From positions 1 to 57,790 of the forward strand of contig JAFTVQ010000052.1 of the NCBI GenBank assembly GCA_017461865.1: a stretch of DNA of 57,790 nt. Direction: 5' to 3'. Positions 27,895-35,508 of the stretch are shown piece by piece. The translations under genes and the position numbers were made by a program. The DNA is from Lachnospiraceae bacterium (lineage in GTDB: Bacteria; Bacillota; Clostridia; Lachnospirales; Lachnospiraceae). Each line of letters opens with the position of its first letter. Position 1 is the first letter of the stretch. The notes beneath the pieces are model-generated. The model ran no database searches. It was not told the DNA's origin and saw nothing but the letters and a program-made list of their open reading frames with translations.

Positions 27895-29773
27895 AATTCA
27901 CATACTGGACAGTAATACCGTAGACCAGATTGCAGCGGGTGAAGTGGTGGAAAGACCTGCTTCTGTTGTGAAAGAATTGGTGGAAAATGCCATTGACGCC
28001 GGCGCATCCAATATTACCGTTGAAATTAAAGACGGAGGCATAAGTTTTATCCGTGTCACCGACGATGGGAGCGGTATTGATGAAAGTCAGCTTTCCAAGG
28101 TTTTTCTGCGTCATGCCACAAGTAAGATTGAAGCGGCGGAAGATTTGGAAACGGTAATGAGTCTTGGGTTCCGCGGTGAGGCACTTTCGAGTATTTCGGC
28201 AGTCTGTCAGGTGGAAATGATTACGAAAACAAAAGATGCGCTGACCGGAAGAAGAATTTGCATCAGCGGAGGAGAAGCCGAGCCGCCGGAGGAAATCGGG
28301 GCACCGGACGGAACAACGATCCTTGTGCGCAACATATTCTTTAATACACCGGTCCGCCGTAAATTTTTAAAGACACCGGCGACGGAAGGCGGATATATTG
28401 CTGATTTTATGCAGCATATGGCATTGTCTGTTCCGGATGTGGCGTTCCAGTTTATCATGAACGGACAGACTAAGTTTTTTACTTCGGGAAACGGAAAGAC
28501 GGAGGAAATCATTTACCGCATTTACGGTAAAGAAGTATCCGATGCCATGATTCCGGTGGAGGCAAAGGCGGAAGGAATCCGCATGTCCGGTTTTCTCGGA
28601 AAACCGATATTAAACCGGTCCAACCGCAGTTATGAAACATTTTTTGTGAACAAACGCTATATTAAAAGCACTATGATTTCAACAGCGGTAGAGGAAGGAT
28701 ATAAAACCTTTTTGATGCAACATAAATATCCGTTTGTTGTTTTACATTTTGAGATAGATCCGACCAAAATTGATGTCAATGTTCATCCGACAAAGATGGA
28801 CATCCGGATGAATGAACCGGGATACTTTCTTTCGTTCATCCGTGATACGGTAAAGGATGCCTTGACGGGACGGAATTTTGTCGCGTCTATGGAGGATATA
28901 CCGTCTGCAGCACAACAGGCAGATAAACAGGAACAGAAAATTCTGACCGGGACACTCCCACAGCCTTTTGAGGAGAAGAGAAGGCAGCTTGTCCGCGAAC
29001 AGAATCAGTACGGAGAAGTGCCGAAGGAGAAGGAAACAAGAGTGCTCGGCACTGACCGGGAATTTTTAAAGCACATGAATGTACAAACTCCTCAGGTGGC
29101 GCTCACCAGCGGAAATGTCATCAAACAAAAAGAGATGGTTGTGGTCGAAAAAGTAGAGCAGATGCGTCTTTTTGATGAGGAGGATTTGCAGAAGCAGGAG
29201 CTTGAAAACTTTAAAATCATCGGACAGGTGTTTGACACGTACTGGATTTTGGCATTGCCGGAAAAAATATATTATGTGGATCAGCATGCGGCGCATGAAA
29301 AAGTTATGTATGAACGCCTGATGCGTCAGTACAAGGAAAAAGAGATATTGCAGCAATCTTTGAATCCTCCGCTTGTGATTACATTGTCCTTAAAAGAAAA
29401 GGATGTACTGCTGCAACATATGGAGATTTTTGAGAAACTCGGTTTTGAGATGGATGAATTCGGAGAAGATGCGTACGCAGTGCGGAGTGTTCCGCTGGAT
29501 TTGTACGGTCTGAGTGAGAGACAACTCTTTTTAACAGTGCTGGATGAGCTGGTTGAATTTCCGGTAAAAGGAGATTCCGATGCAGTGCTTTCAAAGATTG
29601 CAAGTATGTCGTGTAAGGCTGCGGTGAAGGGAAACCAGACATTGTCACAGAAAGAGGCTGAGGAACTGCTAAAAGAGCTTATGGCCTGTGAGAATCCGTT
29701 TAATTGTCCGCACGGCAGACCGACCATCATTTCCATGACGAAATACGAGTTAGAGAAAAAGTTTAAAAGGTAA
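27887..29773 (+). CDS. mutL: DNA mismatch repair endonuclease MutL
   Basis: GHKL ATPase that links MutS to strand nicking. The ATG at 27887 is chosen because GGAG lies about eight bases upstream; the ATG at 27881 is only two bases from it. The 628 residues include the GHKL motifs (VVKELVENAIDAGA, DDGSGI, GFRGEALSSI). The C-terminal endonuclease motif DQHAAHEKVMYE (D465 to E476) fits DQHA-x2-E-x4-E, and CPHGRPT is near the end. So this MutL should nick DNA itself, as expected for an organism without MutH. Confidence 0.97.
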   Translation: MNEIHILDSNTVDQIAAGEVVERPASVVKELVENAIDAGASNITVEIKDGGISFIRVTDDGSGIDESQLSKVFLRHATSKIEAAEDLETVMSLGFRGEALSSISAVCQVEMITKTKDALTGRRICISGGEAEPPEEIGAPDGTTILVRNIFFNTPVRRKFLKTPATEGGYIADFMQHMALSVPDVAFQFIMNGQTKFFTSGNGKTEEIIYRIYGKEVSDAMIPVEAKAEGIRMSGFLGKPILNRSNRSYETFFVNKRYIKSTMISTAVEEGYKTFLMQHKYPFVVLHFEIDPTKIDVNVHPTKMDIRMNEPGYFLSFIRDTVKDALTGRNFVASMEDIPSAAQQADKQEQKILTGTLPQPFEEKRRQLVREQNQYGEVPKEKETRVLGTDREFLKHMNVQTPQVALTSGNVIKQKEMVVVEKVEQMRLFDEEDLQKQELENFKIIGQVFDTYWILALPEKIYYVDQHAAHEKVMYERLMRQYKEKEILQQSLNPPLVITLSLKEKDVLLQHMEIFEKLGFEMDEFGEDAYAVRSVPLDLYGLSERQLFLTVLDELVEFPVKGDSDAVLSKIASMSCKAAVKGNQTLSQKEAEELLKELMACENPFNCPHGRPTIISMTKYELEKKFKR

Positions 29774-29777
29774 TCAT

Positions 29778-30740
29778 ATGACGGAAAAAAAGAAATTGGT
29801 CATTTTGACCGGACCGACTGCGGTCGGAAAGACAAAGCTATCGATTGAACTTGCTAAAAAGATTGGCGGAGAAATTATCTCCGCCGATTCTATGCAGGTT
29901 TATAAACATATGGATATCGGTTCGGCCAAAATTATGCAGTCGGAAATGGACGGTGTCAGGCATCACCTCATCGACGTGTTGGAACCGACAGAGGATTTCG
30001 ACGTGTTCTGTTTTCAGAAAATGGCGAAAGATGCGATGAAAGGCATTTATGAGAGAGGAAATATCCCTGTCATTGTCGGCGGAACCGGATTTTATATTCA
30101 GTCGGTTCTTTATGACATTGACTTTGCGGATTCGGATGAAGATCTGACGCTTCGCACGGAACTGGAGGAGTTTGCGAAAAAAAACGGTGCGCATGCATTA
30201 CATGAAATGTTAAGACAGGTGGATCCTGAGGCGGCGGAGGAAATTCACGAAAACAATGTGAAACGTGTGATCCGCGCGATTGAATATTTCAGACAGACCG
30301 GCGAAAAAATATCGGAGCATAATAAACAACAGCGTGAAAAAGAGTCTCCGTACAATTTCTGCTATTTTGTGCTGGATGATGATCGGGCAAAATTGTATGA
30401 ACGGATAGACGAGAGAGTGGAACTTATGTTGGAGGCGGGGCTTGTAAATGAAGTGGAAGGGCTTCTTGCACGCGGATGTAAGAGGGAAAGCACAGCTATG
30501 CAGGGACTCGGATATAAAGAAATCATTGATTATCTGCAGGGAAACATTGATCTGGAACGGGCCGTGTATCTGATTAAAAGGGATACCAGACACTTTGCAA
30601 AAAGGCAGATAACATGGTTTAAAAGAGAACGGGATGTTGTCAGAGTACAGAAAGATTTCATGAACTATGAGGATGATAAGATTTTGGACTTTATGCTCGG
30701 ACAGCTTAGCATAAGACATATTACGGAGGAAACAACATGA
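29778..30740 (+). CDS. miaA: tRNA dimethylallyltransferase
   Basis: Transfers dimethylallyl from DMAPP to A37 of tRNAs reading UNN codons; its product is the MiaB substrate. 320 residues with the P-loop GPTAVGKTKLS, the tRNA-binding ISADSMQVYKHMDIGSAK, VIVGGTGFYIQS, and RQITWFKRE near the C-terminus. It starts five bases after mutL and its last four bases overlap the next gene. Confidence 0.97.
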   Translation: MTEKKKLVILTGPTAVGKTKLSIELAKKIGGEIISADSMQVYKHMDIGSAKIMQSEMDGVRHHLIDVLEPTEDFDVFCFQKMAKDAMKGIYERGNIPVIVGGTGFYIQSVLYDIDFADSDEDLTLRTELEEFAKKNGAHALHEMLRQVDPEAAEEIHENNVKRVIRAIEYFRQTGEKISEHNKQQREKESPYNFCYFVLDDDRAKLYERIDERVELMLEAGLVNEVEGLLARGCKRESTAMQGLGYKEIIDYLQGNIDLERAVYLIKRDTRHFAKRQITWFKRERDVVRVQKDFMNYEDDKILDFMLGQLSIRHITEETT

Positions 30741-32044
30741 CAGAGATGGAACAGATGTATCAGGCATTGGATATTGACGATGATGTCCGGGTGTTCGGTG
30801 AGAAAATTTTAGAAACTTGTAAGGCAAGATTTGCGCAGATTGATGAGACGGCGGAATATAACCAGTTGAAAGTAATCAAAGCCATGCAGGATGCGAGAGT
30901 GAGTGAAGCCTGTCTTCTCGGGACAAACGGATATGGATATAACGATATCGGAAGGGATGCGTTGGAACAGGTATATGCCAATCTGTTCCATACCGAGGAC
31001 GCGCTTGTCAGACCGCAGATTACCTGCGGAACCCATGCGCTTGCCTTGGCGTTGATGAGTAATTTAAGACCGGGAGATGAGCTTCTTTCTCCGGTCGGAA
31101 AACCTTATGATACGCTTGAAGAAGTAATCGGAATCCGTCCGTCCAAAGGTTCACTGCGCGAATACGGGGTATCCTACCGGCAGGTAGATTTGCTTCCGGA
31201 CGGTGACTTTGATTGGGACGGCATCCGGAATGCCATTCATGAAAAGACAAAGATGGTGACGATACAGCGTTCCAAAGGATATGAACCGCGGAAAACCCTG
31301 TCGGTTGATCGTATCGGTCAATTGATTTCGTTTATAAAAAATATAAAATCCGATATTATTTGCATGGTGGATAACTGCTACGGTGAATTTGTGCAGAGGA
31401 TTGAGCCGTCGGATGTCGGTGCGGATATGGTAGTCGGTTCTTTGATTAAAAATCCGGGCGGCGGACTTGCTCCGATCGGCGGATATATTGCCGGAAAGAA
31501 AGAGTGTGTGGAAAATGCGGCGTATCGGTTGACTTCGCCGGGACTCGGCAAGGAAGTGGGAGCATCGCTCGGTGTTCTTCCGGCCTTTTATCAGGGACTT
31601 TTTCTTGCGCCTACCGTTACGGCCTCCGCTTTAAAAGGAGCGATTTTTGCAGCAAAAATATATGAGAGATTAGGCTATACGGTGGTCCCGAACGGATCGG
31701 AGGAGCGTTTTGATATTATTCAGGCAATTACTTTCGGTAATCCGGAGGGTGTAATCTCATTCTGTAAAGGAATTCAGGCTGCAGCTCCGGTAGACAGTCA
31801 TGTGACGCCGGAACCTTGGGATATGCCGGGATATGATGCACCTGTAATTATGGCGGCAGGAGCCTTTGTGTCTGGTTCGTCCATTGAACTTTCTGCCGAT
31901 GGTCCGATCAAGCCTCCTTATGCGGTTTATATGCAGGGCGGACTGACCTTTCCGCATGCGAAATACGGTATGCTCAGAACCCTTCAATCCATGAAAAATG
32001 ACGGGGTTGTAAAACCGGAACAACTCACAATAACAGATATTTAG
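30737..32044 (+). CDS. PLP-dependent methionine gamma-lyase family protein (YnbB/aluminium-resistance type)
   Basis: Fold-type I PLP enzyme of 435 residues. The conserved pocket is MVDNCYGEFV followed by the probable PLP lysine in GSLIKNPGGGLAPIGGYIAG. Family members (COG4100) are annotated as aluminium resistance proteins or methionine gamma-lyase-like; substrate unverified. The order miaB-mutS-mutL-miaA-ynbB matches Bacillus, where hfq normally sits between miaA and ynbB. Here a four-base ATGA overlap leaves no room for hfq. Confidence 0.88.
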   Translation: MTEMEQMYQALDIDDDVRVFGEKILETCKARFAQIDETAEYNQLKVIKAMQDARVSEACLLGTNGYGYNDIGRDALEQVYANLFHTEDALVRPQITCGTHALALALMSNLRPGDELLSPVGKPYDTLEEVIGIRPSKGSLREYGVSYRQVDLLPDGDFDWDGIRNAIHEKTKMVTIQRSKGYEPRKTLSVDRIGQLISFIKNIKSDIICMVDNCYGEFVQRIEPSDVGADMVVGSLIKNPGGGLAPIGGYIAGKKECVENAAYRLTSPGLGKEVGASLGVLPAFYQGLFLAPTVTASALKGAIFAAKIYERLGYTVVPNGSEERFDIIQAITFGNPEGVISFCKGIQAAAPVDSHVTPEPWDMPGYDAPVIMAAGAFVSGSSIELSADGPIKPPYAVYMQGGLTFPHAKYGMLRTLQSMKNDGVVKPEQLTITDI

Positions 32045-32135
32045 TCGAAAAAAAAACCACGAATTTTATATACATACTTTTGGGTGTGTGTTAAGATATA
32101 TCTAGTGTTTTACAAAAGAAATCTGGAGGATACAA

Positions 32136-32375
32136 ATGAGAGGAAAAAACAATTGGGCATGCTTTCTGATGATTCTTGCCGGTATTGTCATCGGCGGATT
32201 TATCGGTTCGCTTTTCCCGAATTCTTTTCTGAATTACGGTCAGACTTTCGGGTTGACATCTCCGATCATATTGGATTTGGGGATTATGGTTCTTACCTTC
32301 GGGCTGACAATCAAAATTACCGTTGCAAGCATCATCGGTATCATAATCGGTATTATTATATATCGTTTTCTGTAG
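32136..32375 (+). CDS. DUF4321 small membrane protein
   Basis: 79 residues forming two hydrophobic helices: AGIVIGGFIGSLFP near the N-terminus and the isoleucine-rich C-terminal helix. The pattern matches DUF4321, which typically sits near radC and mreB in Clostridia, as here. Function unknown. TGGAGGA precedes the ATG by six bases. The 92-base gap upstream is AT-rich, and I found no convincing promoter or terminator in it. Confidence 0.82.
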   Translation: MRGKNNWACFLMILAGIVIGGFIGSLFPNSFLNYGQTFGLTSPIILDLGIMVLTFGLTIKITVASIIGIIIGIIIYRFL

Positions 32376-32413
32376 GGAATTCGTTTGTCTGGAGAACATC
32401 TGGGTAAACTACT

Positions 32414-33103
32414 ATGTACAAACAAAAAGAAAACGGGAAGATACAGATGCTTCCCTACGATAAGTTTTTGGAATCCGGACCACAGTCACTCAGTGACGAA
32501 GAACTTCTTGCGATTATTTTGCGCACGGGAACCAAGGGAGAGGATGCGGTTACGCTTTCCTGCAGAGTACTTGAAGCCTGCGGAGAGAAGCGTGGGATTT
32601 CCGGGCTTTATCATGTGACGCTGAAAGATTTGATGAATATCAAAGGAATCGGCGAAGTGAAGGCAGTTAAATTGAAAGCGGTTGCTGAGCTTTCAAAAAG
32701 AATTGCCTGTTCAAAAGTAAAAGAGGATATATGTTTTCGCCGTCCGGAACAGGTGGCGCAGGCATATATGGAACAGATGCGTCATCTGGAAAAAGAGTGC
32801 TGTGTGGCGGTATATATGGACAGCAAAGACAGCAGAATTAAGGATGTGACGTTGTCTGTCGGATGCTTAAACAGTTCTATTATGTCTGCAAGGGAGATTT
32901 TCAGACAGGCACTGCTTTGCAATGCGGCGGCGGTGATACTTCTCCACAATCATCCCAGCGGGAATCCGCAACCGAGCAGGGAGGATATCCTGTTGACAAC
33001 ACGGCTGAAAGAGGCATCGCAAATTATGGAAATTCCCCTGCTTGACCATATAATTATCGGGGATAATACATACATAAGTTTAAAGGAGAAAGGAGTTTTA
33101 TAA
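32414..33103 (+). CDS. radC: RadC/YsxA JAB-domain protein
   Basis: 229 residues: an N-terminal helix-hairpin-helix region (SDEELLAIILRTG, IKGIGEVKAVKLKA) and a C-terminal JAB1/MPN-like metal-binding domain with HNHPSGNPQPSREDI. It is named for DNA repair, but that role was withdrawn for E. coli RadC and the activity is unsettled. It directly precedes mreB (stop and start share one base), the conserved radC-mreBCD order. Confidence 0.93.
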   Translation: MYKQKENGKIQMLPYDKFLESGPQSLSDEELLAIILRTGTKGEDAVTLSCRVLEACGEKRGISGLYHVTLKDLMNIKGIGEVKAVKLKAVAELSKRIACSKVKEDICFRRPEQVAQAYMEQMRHLEKECCVAVYMDSKDSRIKDVTLSVGCLNSSIMSAREIFRQALLCNAAAVILLHNHPSGNPQPSREDILLTTRLKEASQIMEIPLLDHIIIGDNTYISLKEKGVL

Positions 33104-34122
33104 TGGCTTCCAGTGCATATGGTATCGATCTCGGTACTTGTAACATTAAAATTTATGAAAAAGGTGATCAGGACGTATTTTGTCAGAAAAATATAATTGC
33201 CATTGAAAACAAAGACTATTTATTTGCGTACGGGGATGACGCTTTTGAAATGTATGAAAAAGCACCGGCAAATATTCATATTTCGTATCCGCTTTGCAAC
33301 GGGGTAATTGCGGATATTAAAAACATGCAGATTCTTGTAAAATGTTTTATTTCAGACCTTTGCGGAGGAAATGTCAAACCGGCGGATTACTACATCGCGG
33401 TACCGACGGATGTGACGGAAGTAGAAAAGAGAGCGTTTTATGATCTGATAAAAAATGCCAATGTGAAGGCAAAAAAAGTCATGGTAGTGGAAAAAGCCAT
33501 TGCAGACGGGCTCGGTCTTGATATTGATGTAAAAAATTCCCAGGGTGTTCTTGTTGTGGATGTAGGATATGACACAACAGAGATTTCCATTTTGTCTCTC
33601 GGCGGAATTGTATTAAGTAAATTGATTAAAGTCGGCGGACAGAAATTTGATGATGCAATCCGTAATGCCGTCCGCAAAGAGTACAATTTAATTATCGGCG
33701 GAAAGACGGCGGAGAAAGTTAAGATTTCTCTGGCTGAGTTGGAAGAAAAAGGGGAAGCAGCTGTCGTATACGGGCGTGATATTGTGACGGGACTTCCTGT
33801 GGAGCGTGAGATACCGACAGAACTTGTTGTGGACTGTCTGAAAGAACATTTCAACACAATTATTGACAATATTAAAGTGATTTTAGAAAGAACGCCGCCT
33901 GAGCTCGCGGCTGACATTTACCGCAAGGGTATTTATCTGACCGGCGGTGCGTGTCAGGTGAGTCATTTAAGCCAGCTTCTCAGCAACGGCACCGGACTGA
34001 AAGTGAATGTTGCGGAACATCCGGTTGAGAGCGTAGCCATGGGACTTGCCAAAATTATTAAGGACGATAATTACAAGTCGGTGGCTTATTCGATTGCGGG
34101 TATGGGTAACGGAGGAAAATAA
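33103..34122 (+). CDS. mreB: Rod-shape-determining actin homologue MreB
   Basis: Cytoskeletal ATPase that organises the elongasome under the membrane. 339 residues with the actin-fold phosphate loops YGIDLGTCNIKIYEKG and VVDVGYDTTEISIL and the adenosine motif YLTGGACQVSHLSQLL. AAAGGAGAAAGGAG precedes the ATG. One-base overlaps with radC and mreC indicate a tight operon. Sequence does not separate MreB from Mbl; position before mreC favours MreB. Confidence 0.95.
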   Translation: MASSAYGIDLGTCNIKIYEKGDQDVFCQKNIIAIENKDYLFAYGDDAFEMYEKAPANIHISYPLCNGVIADIKNMQILVKCFISDLCGGNVKPADYYIAVPTDVTEVEKRAFYDLIKNANVKAKKVMVVEKAIADGLGLDIDVKNSQGVLVVDVGYDTTEISILSLGGIVLSKLIKVGGQKFDDAIRNAVRKEYNLIIGGKTAEKVKISLAELEEKGEAAVVYGRDIVTGLPVEREIPTELVVDCLKEHFNTIIDNIKVILERTPPELAADIYRKGIYLTGGACQVSHLSQLLSNGTGLKVNVAEHPVESVAMGLAKIIKDDNYKSVAYSIAGMGNGGK

Positions 34123-34985
34123 TGAGACGAAAACGGCAGAAGTTTACGATTCCAAGTAAATACTTGTTGCTGATTATGACGGTTATCTGTGTCATGTTTA
34201 TGGCGATTACATTTTTTACAGACTTTTTTGCAGCTCCGCTCAGCAATTTTGCCGGAGCTGTCGTTATTCCGTTTCAATCGGGAATCAGTCATGTGGGAGA
34301 GTGGATGTCCAACCGGTCGGAGGAACTGAAATCCCTGCGCAGCGTTCTTGCGGAAAACGAAAAACTCCAGGAACAGGTCGATGCGCTCACAATTGAAAAC
34401 AACTCTCTTCAGCAGGATAAATATGAACTGAACAATCTGAGACAGTTGTACAAGCTGGACCAGGAATATGCAGATTTTGAAAAAGTCGGTGCGAGGGTTG
34501 TAGCCAAGGATACGGGAAACTGGTTCCATAATTTTGTGATTGACAAGGGAAGCAAAGACGGAATTCAGGTAGACATGAATGTTATGGCGGGCAGCGGACT
34601 GGTCGGCCGCGTGACCGAAGTCGGTGATGACTGGGCAAAGGTAATCTCTATTATTGATGATAATTCCAATGTCAGCGCGATGGTCCTTTCTACGGAGGAT
34701 TCCTGCATGGTACAGGGTAATTTGGAATCTATGGACCGGGGTGTAATCACCTTTTCCAAGCTGATTAACAGTGATGCGGCGGTAAAAGAGGGAGACAAGG
34801 TTGTCACCTCGCACATCAGTACCAAATATCTTCCGGGAATTTTAATCGGATACATATCGACAATCAGTGCAGATGCCAATAATCTGACGAGTTCCGGTTA
34901 TCTTACACCGGCAGTGGATTTTTCGCATTTGGAGGAAGTACTTGTCATACTGGATATGAAAAAAGATTATTCGGAAAAGGAATAG
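34122..34985 (+). CDS. mreC: Rod-shape-determining protein MreC
   Basis: Bitopic membrane protein that links the MreB cytoskeleton to the cell-wall synthases. 287 residues: a basic N-terminus, one membrane helix (about 10-32), a coiled coil (about 62-112, LRSVLAENEKLQEQVDAL), then paired beta-barrel domains containing NWFHNFVIDKGSKDGI and GLVGRVTEVG, typical of MreC. One base overlaps mreB. Confidence 0.95.
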   Translation: MRRKRQKFTIPSKYLLLIMTVICVMFMAITFFTDFFAAPLSNFAGAVVIPFQSGISHVGEWMSNRSEELKSLRSVLAENEKLQEQVDALTIENNSLQQDKYELNNLRQLYKLDQEYADFEKVGARVVAKDTGNWFHNFVIDKGSKDGIQVDMNVMAGSGLVGRVTEVGDDWAKVISIIDDNSNVSAMVLSTEDSCMVQGNLESMDRGVITFSKLINSDAAVKEGDKVVTSHISTKYLPGILIGYISTISADANNLTSSGYLTPAVDFSHLEEVLVILDMKKDYSEKE

Positions 34986-34989
34986 TTTT

Positions 34990-35508
34990 ATGAAACGTAA
35001 TGTATTTATTGCAATCATGATTATCATATGTTTCGTGTTACAGTCCACTCTTTTTAAATATTTAAATTTCGGGGGGATTACTCCGAATCTGCTCATCATA
35101 ATCACAGCGGCTTTCGGATTTATGTGCGGAAAGACCTGTGGTCTGCTTGTCGGTTTTTTTGTAGGGCTGTTATGCGATATTTTTTTCGGTGACGTTTTGT
35201 GTTTTCATGCACTTATCTATATGTACATCGGATACATCAACGGGAATTTCAAACAGATTTTCTATAAAGAGGATATCAAACTTCCAATCGTTCTCATTAC
35301 CTGTAGTGATATCGTGTTTGGTCTTGTTTATTATGTGTTGTTGTTCCTGTTGCGAGGAAGATTTCATTTTGTACATTATCTGACAAAAATTATGCTTCCG
35401 GAAGTCGTATATACCATAGTGGTTACGCTTGTCTTATATCCGATTATCCGGATGATTACAAGCAAATTGGATGAAGGAGAAAAAAGGAGCGAAGACAGTT
35501 TTGCTTAG
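34990..35508 (+). CDS. mreD: Rod-shape-determining protein MreD
   Basis: Polytopic membrane protein of 172 residues with about five helices (starts FIAIMIIICFVLQSTLF, then GLLVGFFVGLLCDIFFG, the usual MreD landmark). Identified mainly by hydrophobicity and its place between mreC and the elongation PBP. The gene overlaps the next by 38 bases if that one starts at 35471, or by 8 if it starts at TTG 35501. Confidence 0.92.
   Translation: MKRNVFIAIMIIICFVLQSTLFKYLNFGGITPNLLIIITAAFGFMCGKTCGLLVGFFVGLLCDIFFGDVLCFHALIYMYIGYINGNFKQIFYKEDIKLPIVLITCSDIVFGLVYYVLLFLLRGRFHFVHYLTKIMLPEVVYTIVVTLVLYPIIRMITSKLDEGEKRSEDSFA

Noticed and set aside
32045..32135. Promoter for DUF4321-radC-mre in the 92-base gap
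   Set aside because: AT-rich with TTGGGT and TATATC-like hexamers, but the spacing (about 12) is wrong.
35471..35508. Frameshift between mreD and the PBP gene
   Set aside because: The overlap is explained by ordinary translational coupling; both proteins are complete at both ends.
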